Below are positions 53,157-62,534 of a stretch of DNA of 64,000 nucleotides, one piece after another (within the stretch, counting starts at the first letter, position 1; every line of letters starts with the position of its first letter). A program made the translations under genes and the position numbers. The notes below the pieces were generated by a model, which was not told the origin of the DNA, ran no database searches, and was given only the letters and a program-made list of their open reading frames with translations. Origin of the DNA: Alphaproteobacteria bacterium (GTDB taxonomy: Bacteria; Pseudomonadota; Alphaproteobacteria; JAVJRE01); assembly GCA_040218575.1 (NCBI GenBank), contig JAVJRE010000007.1, forward strand, positions 1-64,000, read 5' to 3'.

Positions 53157-53232
53157 CCAGAGCGCCCGCACGGACGCCGCCACATGTGCTAACATCATCC
53201 AGTATCCTATTGAAAACCGGCAACAATCAGTC

Positions 53233-53976
53233 ATGACTACTGCGGCGGAACCAAAGCGTATCCTGCTTATCGTCCATCAGGAGCAGTCCAATCCGGGGCG
53301 GCTGGGCGACGCACTCAAGGCGCGCGGTTTCGTGCTGGATCGCCGGGCGCCAACCCTGGGCGACCGACTGCCGGACAGTCTGGACGACTATGCCGGATCG
53401 GTGGTGTTCGGCGGGCCGATGAGCGCCAATGATGACCGGATGGAACCGGGCTTGCGCGCTGAATACCAGTGGTTTGAGACCATGCTGCAGGCGGAGAAGC
53501 CGTTTATCGGCGTGTGCCTGGGCGCGCAGATGCTGGCCCGCACGCTGGGCCGCACGGTGGCGGCGCATCCCGACGGCGCGGTGGAAATCGGCTATAGCGA
53601 AATCTTCGCGACGGATGAAGGACGGGACCTGTTTCCCCGCTCCATGCACGTCTACCAGTTCCACCGGGAGGGGCTGGACCTGCCGGCCGGCGCCGTGCGC
53701 CTGGCCACCAACCAGGCCTATCCCAACCAGGCCTATCGCTATGACCATTTCGCCTGGGGCATTCAGTTCCACCCGGAAGTGACCTTTGCCATGATGCAGC
53801 GCTGGTCGTCCTTCGCCCGCATGATGCCGCCTTTGCCGGGTTTGCAACCGGCCGACGAGACCCTGGCAAGCCATGCCCGGCACGACCCGGCTCTTGGTCA
53901 CTGGCTGGAGGGATTTCTCGACCGCGTTTTCCCGGCGACGGCCGGCCGCAAAGCCACGCGCGACGCGGCGGAATAG
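53233..53976 (+). CDS. Class I glutamine amidotransferase-like protein
   Basis: 247 residues. Triad residues Cys95 (GVCLGAQ), His180 and Glu182 (QFHPEV) are in place. The fold is like GMP synthase GATase domain, with VFGGPMSAND before the nucleophile. No synthase domain is attached. Such free-standing proteins often act on gamma-glutamyl compounds; substrate unknown. Confidence 0.88.
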   Translation: MTTAAEPKRILLIVHQEQSNPGRLGDALKARGFVLDRRAPTLGDRLPDSLDDYAGSVVFGGPMSANDDRMEPGLRAEYQWFETMLQAEKPFIGVCLGAQMLARTLGRTVAAHPDGAVEIGYSEIFATDEGRDLFPRSMHVYQFHREGLDLPAGAVRLATNQAYPNQAYRYDHFAWGIQFHPEVTFAMMQRWSSFARMMPPLPGLQPADETLASHARHDPALGHWLEGFLDRVFPATAGRKATRDAAE

Positions 53977-54079
53977 GCTTGGAGCGCCGAACGCTCGCGG
54001 TTGCCCGGATCGCTGTGCCCTGATTGGCTCGCGGTCGCGATGGGCGGAGCAAGCCGGCGCCACATGCGCCGGTCAGCCC

Positions 54080-55414
54080 CTAACCCCTGAGAAAAGCGGC
54101 AACATCTGCGGCGACCCGGGTGCCTGACAGGTTGGCGCCGCCGCAGGTCATCGCATAGGTGCCGGCCAGGGCTTCGCCGGCCAGGAACAGCGGACTGTCG
54201 ATGGGTTCCGCCAGCTTGGCGCGCGCACCGTGCCGGCCCGGCCGTTCGGAGGCGTAGGAGCCGCGCACCCAGGGGTCGTTCGCCCAGTTGGTGAAACCGC
54301 CCTTTATGAAGTGTCTGTCCACCGCTCCACCGAAGATCTTGCGCAGTTCGCCCAGCGCAAAATCGACTACAGCATCATCGCCCCGGGCCGACATCTCCCA
54401 GCCAAAGGCACCGCCGACAATGCCGATCATCAGGTTCGTGTCGAATGGCCATGTCAGGAAGAAACAGGCCCGCGCCGGCAATTCCTCGGGAAGCTTGTAG
54501 GCCAGCCACTGGTTGGGCTTCAGCCCGAAGCGCTTGCCATCGAACAGCAGGGGCACCTTGGCGAACAGCCCCATGGGCAGGCCCTCGATGCCGGCCAGGG
54601 TGGCCAGCGGCAGGCCGGGCGTAAAACGGATGGTCTCGGCCGCCAGCACACCGGTCGAGACGGTCAGGATGCAGGCCCGTGCCGTCAGCCTACCCGCCGC
54701 GCTTGTGATCCGCACACCCGGCCCGCTGTGATCGATCGCGGTCACCGGCGCATTGAGCGTCACCGGCAGGCCCTGGCCGTACTGTGTCACCAGGGTGCCG
54801 AAACCCTCGCGGATTTCCAGGTTCGGCTTGGTCTCCGCGAGCGACCACCGGTCGACGGGCGAGAGATCGGCGAAATCCTTGCCCATGCTCATGGGCCCCA
54901 GCCAGGTCTGGCTGTTGGCGCCCCAGTCCATGTGTGCGGGCACGACTTCGGAAGCGGGGACGTCGAGACCGTTGCGGCCGGCGTCTGACAGGCCGCCCCG
55001 GGTCGCGCGCCAGGCGCGGCTGTAGGCCGACCATTCCTCGCTGTTGGGCTCGCGCTTGCCCACGAACATCGCCTCGTCGGCGCCGTCGTGGCTTTCCAGG
55101 GTGTAGCCCCACTCGCGGGCCATGGCGGTGTAGGGATTGACATCGGACGAGTGCAGCCAGGAACAGCCGCGGTCGAAAGGCAGGCCGAAGGTGGTGGTGT
55201 CGGTGTGGGCGCGGCCGCCGATGCGGCCGGCGGCCTCGACGATGGCGACCGAATGTCCTGCGGCAATCAGCGAATGTGCTGCGGCAAGCCCGGCCGATCC
55301 CGCGCCGACGATAGCGACATCCACATCGCCGCTGGCCGCCCGCACGACCGCCGGCGCCATCAGCGTGGCGCCGGCGGCGGCCAGAAACCCTCTGCGACTC
55401 CAACCCTTCGTCAT
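54080..55414 (-). CDS. Tat-exported flavin amine oxidase
   Basis: 444 residues from the ATG at 55414. A Tat signal (SRRGFLAAAGATLMAPAVVRA) precedes the FAD motif VAIVGAGSAGLAAAHSLIAAGH and RIGGRAHTD. The C-terminal FAD block is SPLFLAGEALAGTYAMTCGGANLSG. Monoamine oxidase/polyamine oxidase-like; acts in the periplasm. Upstream region shared with the divergent M48 gene. Confidence 0.9.
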   Translation of the reverse strand: MTKGWSRRGFLAAAGATLMAPAVVRAASGDVDVAIVGAGSAGLAAAHSLIAAGHSVAIVEAAGRIGGRAHTDTTTFGLPFDRGCSWLHSSDVNPYTAMAREWGYTLESHDGADEAMFVGKREPNSEEWSAYSRAWRATRGGLSDAGRNGLDVPASEVVPAHMDWGANSQTWLGPMSMGKDFADLSPVDRWSLAETKPNLEIREGFGTLVTQYGQGLPVTLNAPVTAIDHSGPGVRITSAAGRLTARACILTVSTGVLAAETIRFTPGLPLATLAGIEGLPMGLFAKVPLLFDGKRFGLKPNQWLAYKLPEELPARACFFLTWPFDTNLMIGIVGGAFGWEMSARGDDAVVDFALGELRKIFGGAVDRHFIKGGFTNWANDPWVRGSYASERPGRHGARAKLAEPIDSPLFLAGEALAGTYAMTCGGANLSGTRVAADVAAFLRG

Positions 55415-55635
55415 GACCGGACAACCCTTGTTGCACTGTGGCCGCCATGGCGCAGCGGAAGCCGATTGTGAGCCCGCATTCCGCTCCAGACCACAGCCGA
55501 TTTCACGGAAACCACCCCACGGCTCCACCGCGATGAGCGGGGCTTGCCGGCGACCGGCCGCACGGCCGCCGGACTTCCATAGGGGAGCCAGACCGGCCAG
55601 TATGGTTCTCGTGCGTCGCAGGCGGGGGAATACCG

Positions 55636-56745
55636 ATGGTTGGAAACCGGCGGATGGCTCTTGCCGTCGCCCTGTTTGTCGTCGTCGCCGCATGCAGCGG
55701 GCCGCGCACCCAGCGCGCGGATGTTGATCAGGCCGCGGTTGAGCGGGAGCGCCAGCTACAGGCCGAACTGGCCCTGAATGCGTTGTACGACCACACCCGG
55801 CGGCTGGCCGATGTAGCCTTTGCCATTCGCCACAACGCGGCGGCGCTGTGTGGAACCGCGACTGAAGCTTATTTCGGCCTCAGCGTACAAACCCGCCATG
55901 CCTTCGAGGCCCCCATGCGAAGGGCCGCAGAGACGCTGTTCGCGGCGGATGACCGCCTGCGGGTCTGGACCGTGGCGGCAGGCTCGCCGGCGGGCCGCGC
56001 GGGCCTCTTGCCCGGCGATGTCATCATGTCTGTGAACGATACGGAAATCCCCAGTGGAACGGCGGCGATTTCTACATTTATCGGTGCTCTCGACGCCTAT
56101 TCGTCCGACACCGGTGATGGGCCCGTATCGGTGGTTTTTGATCGCGCCGATGTGGGCCTGCGCCGTGCGGAAATGGTTCCGGTCACGGCCTGCGCCTATC
56201 CGGCCGAACTGCTGGTCAGCGATGAAATCAATGCCTTTGCGGACGGTCAGCACATCGTGGTCACCACCGGGATGATGAACTTCCTGCGCGACGACACGGA
56301 GTTGGCCACAATTGTCGGGCACGAACTGGCCCATAATGTCATGGGCCATGTGGAAGCCCGTCAGACCAATGCGCTGGGAGGCCTCTTCTTTGACCTGCTG
56401 GCGGCGGGACTGGGGGTCAATACCCAGGGTGCGTTCTCCCAGATGGCGGCGCAGGCCTATTCGCAGGACTTTGAGCTGGAGGCAGACTATGTGGGCCTCT
56501 ATGCACTGGCTCTGGCCGGCTATGATTATGAGCGGGCGCCCAACATCTGGCGCCAGATCGCGATCCTCAATCCTGACAGCATAACCATTGGCCGCAGCCA
56601 TCCGACCACCGCCGAGCGTTTCATCGGACTGGAGAACACGGTAGCGGAACTCAATCAGAAGATCGCGTCCGGCCTGCCGCTTGAGCCCGAAATCAAGAGC
56701 GGATCCGGCTTCGGCGATGGCTCCGCCAACACCAACTCCCGTTGA
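55636..56745 (+). CDS. M48 metalloprotease with PDZ insert, lipoprotein
   Basis: 369 residues. Lipobox VVAAC (Cys20) predicts a lipoprotein. A PDZ-like region at about 105-180 (AAGSPAGRAGLLPGDVI) precedes the zinc motif VGHELAHNVMGH (His229, Glu230, His233) and the third ligand Glu in FELEADYVGLY (near 281). Presumed periplasmic protein-quality or envelope protease. Confidence 0.9.
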   Translation: MVGNRRMALAVALFVVVAACSGPRTQRADVDQAAVERERQLQAELALNALYDHTRRLADVAFAIRHNAAALCGTATEAYFGLSVQTRHAFEAPMRRAAETLFAADDRLRVWTVAAGSPAGRAGLLPGDVIMSVNDTEIPSGTAAISTFIGALDAYSSDTGDGPVSVVFDRADVGLRRAEMVPVTACAYPAELLVSDEINAFADGQHIVVTTGMMNFLRDDTELATIVGHELAHNVMGHVEARQTNALGGLFFDLLAAGLGVNTQGAFSQMAAQAYSQDFELEADYVGLYALALAGYDYERAPNIWRQIAILNPDSITIGRSHPTTAERFIGLENTVAELNQKIASGLPLEPEIKSGSGFGDGSANTNSR

Positions 56746-56766
56746 GGATCTGGACTCAGGTCAGGG

Positions 56767-57747
56767 TCAGAATCCGCCGGCGGGCCGCGGTTCATAGGGC
56801 GCTTCCAGCGCGGCACACTCTTCGTCCGTCAGGGCGACGCCGACGGCGGCGACAGCCTGGTCCAGGTGTTCCGGTTTGGTGACGCCGATGATGGGGGCGG
56901 TCAGGCCGGGCCTGGACAGCAGCCACGCCAGCGCCACCTGGGTCGGCGTCAGGCCGCGTTGCCGCGCGATCTCCTCTGCCGCATGGACGATGGCGTAGTC
57001 GCAGTCACGGTTGTAGGTCTGTAGAGTCCACGGATCATTGCGGGCGCGCAGCGTATCGCCGCCGTCCTGGCGATGACGGTTGCGGGCGAAGAAGCCGCGC
57101 GCCAGCGGGCTCCACGGAACAAGTCCGATGCCGCGGTCGAGGCACAGCGGGTTCATCTCGCGCTCATCCTCGCGATAGACCAGGTTGTAGTGGCTCTGCA
57201 TGGAGACGAAGCGGGCCCAACCATTGCGCTCCGAGACGTGGAGCGCGTTGTGAAACTGCCAGGCGAACATGGAGCTGGCGCCGATATAGCGCACCTTGCC
57301 GGCGCGAACGATGTCGTTGAGCGCCTCCAGGGTTTCCTCGATCGGGGTCTCCGGATCCCAGCGGTGGATCTGGTAGAGGTCCACATAGTCGGTGCCGAGC
57401 CGGCGCAGGGAGTTATCTATCGAGTCCATGATGCGCTTGCGCGACAAGCCCCTGTCATTCGGTCCGTCGCCCATGGGATTGCCGACCTTGGTGGCGATGA
57501 CAAGCCGGTCGCGTGGCGCCAGGGCTTTCAGGGCGCGGCCGGTGATCTCTTCGCTAACACCGCGGGAATATATGTCCGCCGTGTCGAAGAAGTTGATTCC
57601 CGCCTCCCAGGCCTGGCGGTAGAACGGCTGTGCCGCTGCTTCGTCCAGCACCCAGCCGGCGTATATCTTCGGATCGCCATAGGACATGGTGCCAAGGCAC
57701 AGACGCGATACCTTGAGGCCGCTGGCACCGAGGCGAACATAGTCCAT
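56767..57747 (-). CDS. Aldo/keto reductase
   Basis: 326 residues. AKR features: GLKVSRLCLGTMSYGD, FFDTADIYSRG (catalytic Tyr), VIATKVG (Lys), LYQIHRWDPETP (His) and IIGVTKPEHL. Reduces carbonyls with NADPH; substrate not predictable. Convergent with the M48 gene. Confidence 0.92.
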   Translation of the reverse strand: MDYVRLGASGLKVSRLCLGTMSYGDPKIYAGWVLDEAAAQPFYRQAWEAGINFFDTADIYSRGVSEEITGRALKALAPRDRLVIATKVGNPMGDGPNDRGLSRKRIMDSIDNSLRRLGTDYVDLYQIHRWDPETPIEETLEALNDIVRAGKVRYIGASSMFAWQFHNALHVSERNGWARFVSMQSHYNLVYREDEREMNPLCLDRGIGLVPWSPLARGFFARNRHRQDGGDTLRARNDPWTLQTYNRDCDYAIVHAAEEIARQRGLTPTQVALAWLLSRPGLTAPIIGVTKPEHLDQAVAAVGVALTDEECAALEAPYEPRPAGGF

Positions 57748-57914
57748 GGCAGGCTCCCGTGTAGCGGACCGGCGGCCAGTCTAGCGGCTGGCCGCAGTGC
57801 GCCAAGAGCCGGCGCACAGCCTTGCCGGCCGGTCGGCCGCAGCCCAGAGTCCGGCGCTAACGGCTGATGCCCCGCCCGACCGGACAAGGGGGCCGCCGGA
57901 ACAGGGGGAAGGCC

Positions 57915-58307
57915 ATGACCACTGAACTGCTTTATCTGACCCTGACCGCCGGACTGGCGGCCTTATTGTGGATTCCACAGGTGCTGGGCATCGTCGCCCA
58001 GAACGGCATGATCTCGGCCGAGGATTTTCGCCAGGCCACTGAAAAGCCAGTGACCGGCTGGGCCCAGCGGGCCAAACGAGTCCATCTCAACATGGTGGAG
58101 AACCTGGCGCCCTTCGCGGTGCTGGTGATTGTCGCCCATCTGAGCGGCCAGACCAGCGCCACCACGGCGCTGTGGGTGCAGGTGTTCTTCTGGGCGCGGC
58201 TGGCTCACGCGGCAGTGCTGTATGCGGGTATTCCGTATCTCCGGACCCTGGCGTTCAGCGCCGGATTTGTCGCCCAGATCGTCATTTTCCTGGCGATTGT
58301 CTTCTAG
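57915..58307 (+). CDS. MAPEG family membrane protein
   Basis: 130 residues from the ATG at 57915 (GGGGGAAGG upstream). Four hydrophobic segments with AQRAKRVHLNMVENLAPFAVLVI, the family signature; the MAPEG fold includes membrane-bound glutathione transferases. Activity not certain. Confidence 0.88.
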   Translation: MTTELLYLTLTAGLAALLWIPQVLGIVAQNGMISAEDFRQATEKPVTGWAQRAKRVHLNMVENLAPFAVLVIVAHLSGQTSATTALWVQVFFWARLAHAAVLYAGIPYLRTLAFSAGFVAQIVIFLAIVF

Positions 58308-58312
58308 ACGCC

Positions 58313-58330
58313 CCGGTCCGGAAGGACCGG
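58313..58330. terminator. Bidirectional hairpin between the MAPEG and cyclase genes
   Basis: CCGGTCC and GGACCGG form a perfect 7-bp stem with a GGAA loop, exactly between the two convergent stops. No T-run follows. Confidence 0.45.
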
Positions 58331-59986
58331 TCAGAGGTCGAGGCTGGCGGCGCGGCCGACCAGATGCACGGTCAGGGGACGGGTGCGTCCCCTGACCTCC
58401 GCCTCGGCGGTGTCGTGGCCGGTCAGATCGAGTCCGCCGGCGCGGCTGACATCTTCCGACAGTATGAGTTCGCAGCCATAGCTCTTGGTCATGCTTTCCA
58501 GGCGGCTGGCGGTATTGACCGTATCGCCGATGGCGGTGAGGGAGATCGTCTCGCCATAGCCCAGTTCGCCAACAATGACCGGGCCATGGTGCAGGCCGAT
58601 GCCCATGCGCAGCGGCTGCGACAGGTCGTCGGCCAGGTCCTGGTTGAGGGTGGCAAGAGCGGCACCCATGGCGCAGGCGGCGGCGGCCGCCTGACGGGCG
58701 CCCAGCGCCGGATCGCCGGTGACCCCGAACAGCGCCATGATCCCGTCTCCGATAAACTTGTCCACAATTCCTCCTGCGTTTTCAATGGCTTCACCCATTG
58801 ACCGGAAGTAGCGATTGAGGACGAAAACAACATCATAGGGGAGGCGGTTCTCGCTGAACCGGGTAAACTCGCGGAGATCAGCGAAGAGCACGGTGACGTC
58901 ACGTTCGACGCCGTGACGGGCAGCGCTGCCTGGTGCGGCGTCGGCCGGTGAGGCGGTGGGCGGCAACAGGGGGGCGATGGCCACGTCGCCGCGCGGCCGC
59001 GCCTGGCAGGCGAGCCGTACGCCGGGCGGTGCGAAGACACGTTGCAGGACCGCCTGTTCGTGGCTGTCCGGCGGCGACAGATTGTCCTGGCCGTCGTCCA
59101 CCCGCACCCGGCAGGTGGAGCAGCGGCCGCGGCCGCCGCAAACGCTGGCATGGGGAATGGCGAATTGCCGGCTGATGTCCAGCAGGGTCGGGCCCGGCGC
59201 CACCTGGACGGAGCGGCCGGACGGGTAGCGCACCCGGATCAGGCCGCGCCGGCGCTCGTTCAGGCGGCGGACACCGCGCGCGACGAAAGGCACCAGCAGC
59301 AGCACCGCCATGACCGCCAGGGCCAGATTGTGCGCGTCATAGAGGGTGCGGACCTGCGCCGCGTCCGGTGGATTGGCGGCGGCGGCCAGACCCTGCAACC
59401 AGGCCGGATCTTCCGCCAGCCGCGCCACAGCCTGGCCGCCGGCGACGAAGCCGGCGAGTGCGGCTGCCGGCACCAGCAGGGCCAGGCCGTAGAGCCAGGC
59501 GATGTGGCGGCGATACCAGGGCCGGATGCGCAGCCAGAAGTGCAGGCCGAAGCAGGCATGGGCCCAGGCCACCATGAGGACCACCGCCTGCTGGATGCCG
59601 TCCATCGGCGACAGTTTCCACAGCACCAGCAGGACATAGGCGTAGCTGTCCTGGGTGGTGAAAAACTCGTGGCTGAGGCGGGTGCCGAATACATGGATGG
59701 CCAGCAGGGGCGGGATGAACAGGCCAAGCAGCATCTGCGCCCAGTGCCAGGGTGGCAGGCGCAGGCTGCGGCGGCGGTAGATGGTCGTCAGCGCCAGGCA
59801 TATGTGAGTGACCATGGCGACCAGCAGCACGGTGGTGCCGGCCCAGCCGCGCCACACCCAGAGAAAGATATGGCGGCCGGCCTCCATCGCCTCCAGGGAA
59901 ATGAGGCCGAGAGAGTGATTGACACTGTGAAACAGAACAAAGACGAAGAGGACGAGGCCGCTGGCCAGCCTGAGGCGATGTATCAT
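58331..59986 (-). CDS. Membrane-bound 2Fe-2S ferredoxin/adenylate cyclase fusion
   Basis: 551 residues in three parts. Part 1 (1-240): six or so membrane helices with several His (20, 24, 61, 98, 105, 143, 149) that could bind haem b, like a succinate dehydrogenase C-type anchor. Part 2 (about 250-345): plant-type 2Fe-2S ferredoxin with Cys283, 289, 292 and 327 (CGGRGRCSTC). Part 3 (about 360-551): class III cyclase with VTVLFADLREFT (Asp370), DKFIGDGIMALFG (Asp414) and TAIGDTVNTASRLE. It suggests redox-controlled cAMP synthesis. Confidence 0.9.
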   Translation of the reverse strand: MIHRLRLASGLVLFVFVLFHSVNHSLGLISLEAMEAGRHIFLWVWRGWAGTTVLLVAMVTHICLALTTIYRRRSLRLPPWHWAQMLLGLFIPPLLAIHVFGTRLSHEFFTTQDSYAYVLLVLWKLSPMDGIQQAVVLMVAWAHACFGLHFWLRIRPWYRRHIAWLYGLALLVPAAALAGFVAGGQAVARLAEDPAWLQGLAAAANPPDAAQVRTLYDAHNLALAVMAVLLLVPFVARGVRRLNERRRGLIRVRYPSGRSVQVAPGPTLLDISRQFAIPHASVCGGRGRCSTCRVRVDDGQDNLSPPDSHEQAVLQRVFAPPGVRLACQARPRGDVAIAPLLPPTASPADAAPGSAARHGVERDVTVLFADLREFTRFSENRLPYDVVFVLNRYFRSMGEAIENAGGIVDKFIGDGIMALFGVTGDPALGARQAAAAACAMGAALATLNQDLADDLSQPLRMGIGLHHGPVIVGELGYGETISLTAIGDTVNTASRLESMTKSYGCELILSEDVSRAGGLDLTGHDTAEAEVRGRTRPLTVHLVGRAASLDL

Positions 59987-60219
59987 AGCGATTCTGACCC
60001 CCTTCGGCTGGCCCTATTGTGGCGCTCGTGTGGCCCCCGGCAAAGACGCCACGGCACGGCGTCATCCGCCGCCGGTTCACATTCAGGGGAGAGGGCGGTT
60101 GCAGCAATAGCCACCGGGCCGGCAGGTCATTAAACTTCCGGTGGATTTCGCGGCCCGCACTCGCCGCCCGGTGTCCCCGCCGGCTTTCGTGGGTCGGCCT
60201 TCATTGGTGGAGTCTCGCC

Positions 60220-60741
60220 ATGTTCAAGTCCCTGTCTTTCCCGCGCCACAAACTCGCCGCCGCGCTGACCGCCGCCCTGTTGAGTGGCGCCCTGCTGATG
60301 GGCACGGCACCGGGTCCGGCCGTCGCCGCCGGTGATGGCGGGCTGAATACCAACACCTCGTCCCTTGCCGGCGATCCCACCTATGTTCAGGCGGTGGCGC
60401 TGATCAAGGCCGAGCAGTATGGCCAGGCGATCCCGCTGCTGCAGCAGGTGGTTCAGACGAATCCGACCGAGGCGGACCCGTTTAACTGGCTGGGTTTCGC
60501 CATGCGCCAGACCGGGCAGAATGACGACGCCTTCACATACTACTATCGGGCGCTGGAGCTGGACCCCAAGCATACCGGGGCCATGGCCTATCTGGGTGAG
60601 CTTTACCTCAAGGTCGGCGATCTTGCCAAAGCGCAGGAGCTGGAACAGCGTCTGGTGGGCGCCTGCCCGTTCGGCTGTTCGCAACTGAACGAGCTGCGCG
60701 CCTCCATCGCCAGCTATATGGAGAGCCAGGGCAGCTCTTGA
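60220..60741 (+). CDS. TPR-repeat protein, exported
   Basis: 173 residues. A signal peptide (LAAALTAALLSGALLMG) and two or three TPR units (YVQAVALIKAEQYGQAIPLLQQVV, PFNWLGFAMRQTGQNDDAFTYYYRALELDP, GAMAYLGELYLKVGDLAKAQELEQRL). Two Cys near the end (ACPFGCSQ) may form a disulfide. Protein-interaction role; partner unknown. Confidence 0.88.
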   Translation: MFKSLSFPRHKLAAALTAALLSGALLMGTAPGPAVAAGDGGLNTNTSSLAGDPTYVQAVALIKAEQYGQAIPLLQQVVQTNPTEADPFNWLGFAMRQTGQNDDAFTYYYRALELDPKHTGAMAYLGELYLKVGDLAKAQELEQRLVGACPFGCSQLNELRASIASYMESQGSS

Positions 60742-60872
60742 GCCCGCCGCGGCTTAGCCATACGGGAGCAGGCCGACGGAGGCACACCCACGGGCGCAGG
60801 CATATGTGGGATACGGGCCGGGGCCGCAGGGGAAACCGCAGCGGCCCTTTTTCCGGACGGGGCTACCGTCGA

Positions 60873-62534
60873 TCAGCGGTTCAGACGGGCCAGGTCATCG
60901 GGTGTGTCAACATCGAGACGCACCGCATCGTCGTCCATGGCCACCTCGACCACATGGTCAGGATACCGGCGCAGCACGGCGCGCGCCCCGCGGTCGCCGT
61001 CCAGCGCCATGATCTGGCTGAAATAGGCGCGGGCGAAAAGCACCGGATTGCCCCATTCGCCGTTGCGGGTGGGGACGCAGATGGAACGGTCCTCCGCCGG
61101 ATCAAAAGCGGCCAGCAGGCGGGCCACATGACCGGCCCTGACCCGTGGCATATCACCCAGCAGAACCACCACGCCGTCAGCCGAGTCCGGTAGCGCCGCC
61201 AGCCCGGCGCGGAGAGATGAGGCGAGGCCGCTGGCATAGTCCGGGTTGGTGACGATACGCGCCGGGCTGTGCGCCACGGCCGCTTCCACCGCCTCGGCCT
61301 GATGGCCGGTGACGACTATGACCGGGTCACAGCCGGCCTCTGTGGCCGCTTGCACCGCGTGGCTCACCAGAGGCCGGCCGCCGCTGGCCGCCAGCAGCTT
61401 GTTGGTGTCGCCCATGCGGCTGGAGCGGCCGGCGGCGAGGACGATGGCCGCCACCTGTGGCACCTCCGCCGCCGCGGCTGCTGACCGGGCCTGGCCGGCC
61501 GCGCCGCCGGGCGCACCCCGTCCGCTGCGCGGCTGCGGTCGCTCGCCGGTTTCCTTGAGCAAGCCGCCGACACCCATGGTCATGAGGTCGCTGCCGCTCA
61601 GTTCGAGGCCGGCGGCCAGCCGTTGCAGCGCCCAGTCAATTCCGTTGAGCGCCGGCGAGCGGGCACAACCTGGCAGGCCAAGGACAGGGAGGCCGTCGAG
61701 GCGCGCCAGCAGCAACAGATTTCCCGGGTCCACCGGCATACCGAAATGGAGAATCCGGCCACCGGCGCGGGTGATGCCGTCGGGTACCACGTCGCGGCGG
61801 TCGGTGATGGCCGACGCACCGGAGACCATCAGCAAGGTGGCGCCGGCCTGGCGCAGGGCCCCCAGTTCGGCGGCGATGGCCGTCGGATCATGATTGCAAC
61901 GGCGGTCCGGCAGCAAAACGCCGCCGAGATCGGACATGCGCTGGCCGAGCGTCCGAGCGGTCTTGTCGAGGATCGAGTCCTTGAGGCCAGGCAGTCGGGT
62001 CTGGATCAGCCCGGCGACCAGCGGTCGGAACGGCGCATGGCCGATGGCCCGGTGAGGGGCGCTGGCGGCGATGCGCTCCCACCGGTCGAGCGCGGCGCGC
62101 GGCGCGGCGAAGGGAATGATCTTGACGGTGGCCAGCAACTGGCCGGGGCTGACCGCAGCGAAGGGTTGCAGGGTGGCGACGGTGAGCGATTCATCAATGG
62201 CGTTCAAGCGGTCCACCAGAGCCCGATCAACGGTGATCAGACCGGCCGTCGGCGCCACCAGATTGACCCGGCCAGTGAAGGGGGCGGTGACAGTGATAGT
62301 GGGGCCGGCCAGGGCCGCGGCGGCGCGAGCGGCGGCGGCGTCTTCCGCCACATCGCCGTCTTGCAGGCGGGCAACCATCAGATGGGTGTGGCCGGCGGCG
62401 GCGAGAATGGCGATGTCGTCGGCCGACAGCAGCCGGCCCTTGCGGAACTGGCCGCTGGCGTGGCCGGCCAACCGCGTGGAATGAGCGAGGATGGCGCCGG
62501 CGCACTCGGCCACCGGCAGCGAGTCGAAGATCAT
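60873..62534 (-). CDS. MoeA-like / MocA molybdenum cofactor cytidylyltransferase fusion
   Basis: 553 residues. Part 1 (1-about 340) is a MoeA/CinA-like molybdopterin-binding module (ILAHSTRLAGHASGQFRKGRLLS, MVSGASAITDRRDVVPDGITRAGG). Part 2 (about 357-553) is a nucleotidyltransferase with VAAIVLAAGRSSRMGDTNKLL and LLGDMPRVRAGHV, like MocA, which makes molybdopterin cytosine dinucleotide for xanthine-dehydrogenase-family enzymes. It overlaps the XdhC gene by four bases. Confidence 0.88.
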   Translation of the reverse strand: MIFDSLPVAECAGAILAHSTRLAGHASGQFRKGRLLSADDIAILAAAGHTHLMVARLQDGDVAEDAAAARAAAALAGPTITVTAPFTGRVNLVAPTAGLITVDRALVDRLNAIDESLTVATLQPFAAVSPGQLLATVKIIPFAAPRAALDRWERIAASAPHRAIGHAPFRPLVAGLIQTRLPGLKDSILDKTARTLGQRMSDLGGVLLPDRRCNHDPTAIAAELGALRQAGATLLMVSGASAITDRRDVVPDGITRAGGRILHFGMPVDPGNLLLLARLDGLPVLGLPGCARSPALNGIDWALQRLAAGLELSGSDLMTMGVGGLLKETGERPQPRSGRGAPGGAAGQARSAAAAAEVPQVAAIVLAAGRSSRMGDTNKLLAASGGRPLVSHAVQAATEAGCDPVIVVTGHQAEAVEAAVAHSPARIVTNPDYASGLASSLRAGLAALPDSADGVVVLLGDMPRVRAGHVARLLAAFDPAEDRSICVPTRNGEWGNPVLFARAYFSQIMALDGDRGARAVLRRYPDHVVEVAMDDDAVRLDVDTPDDLARLNR

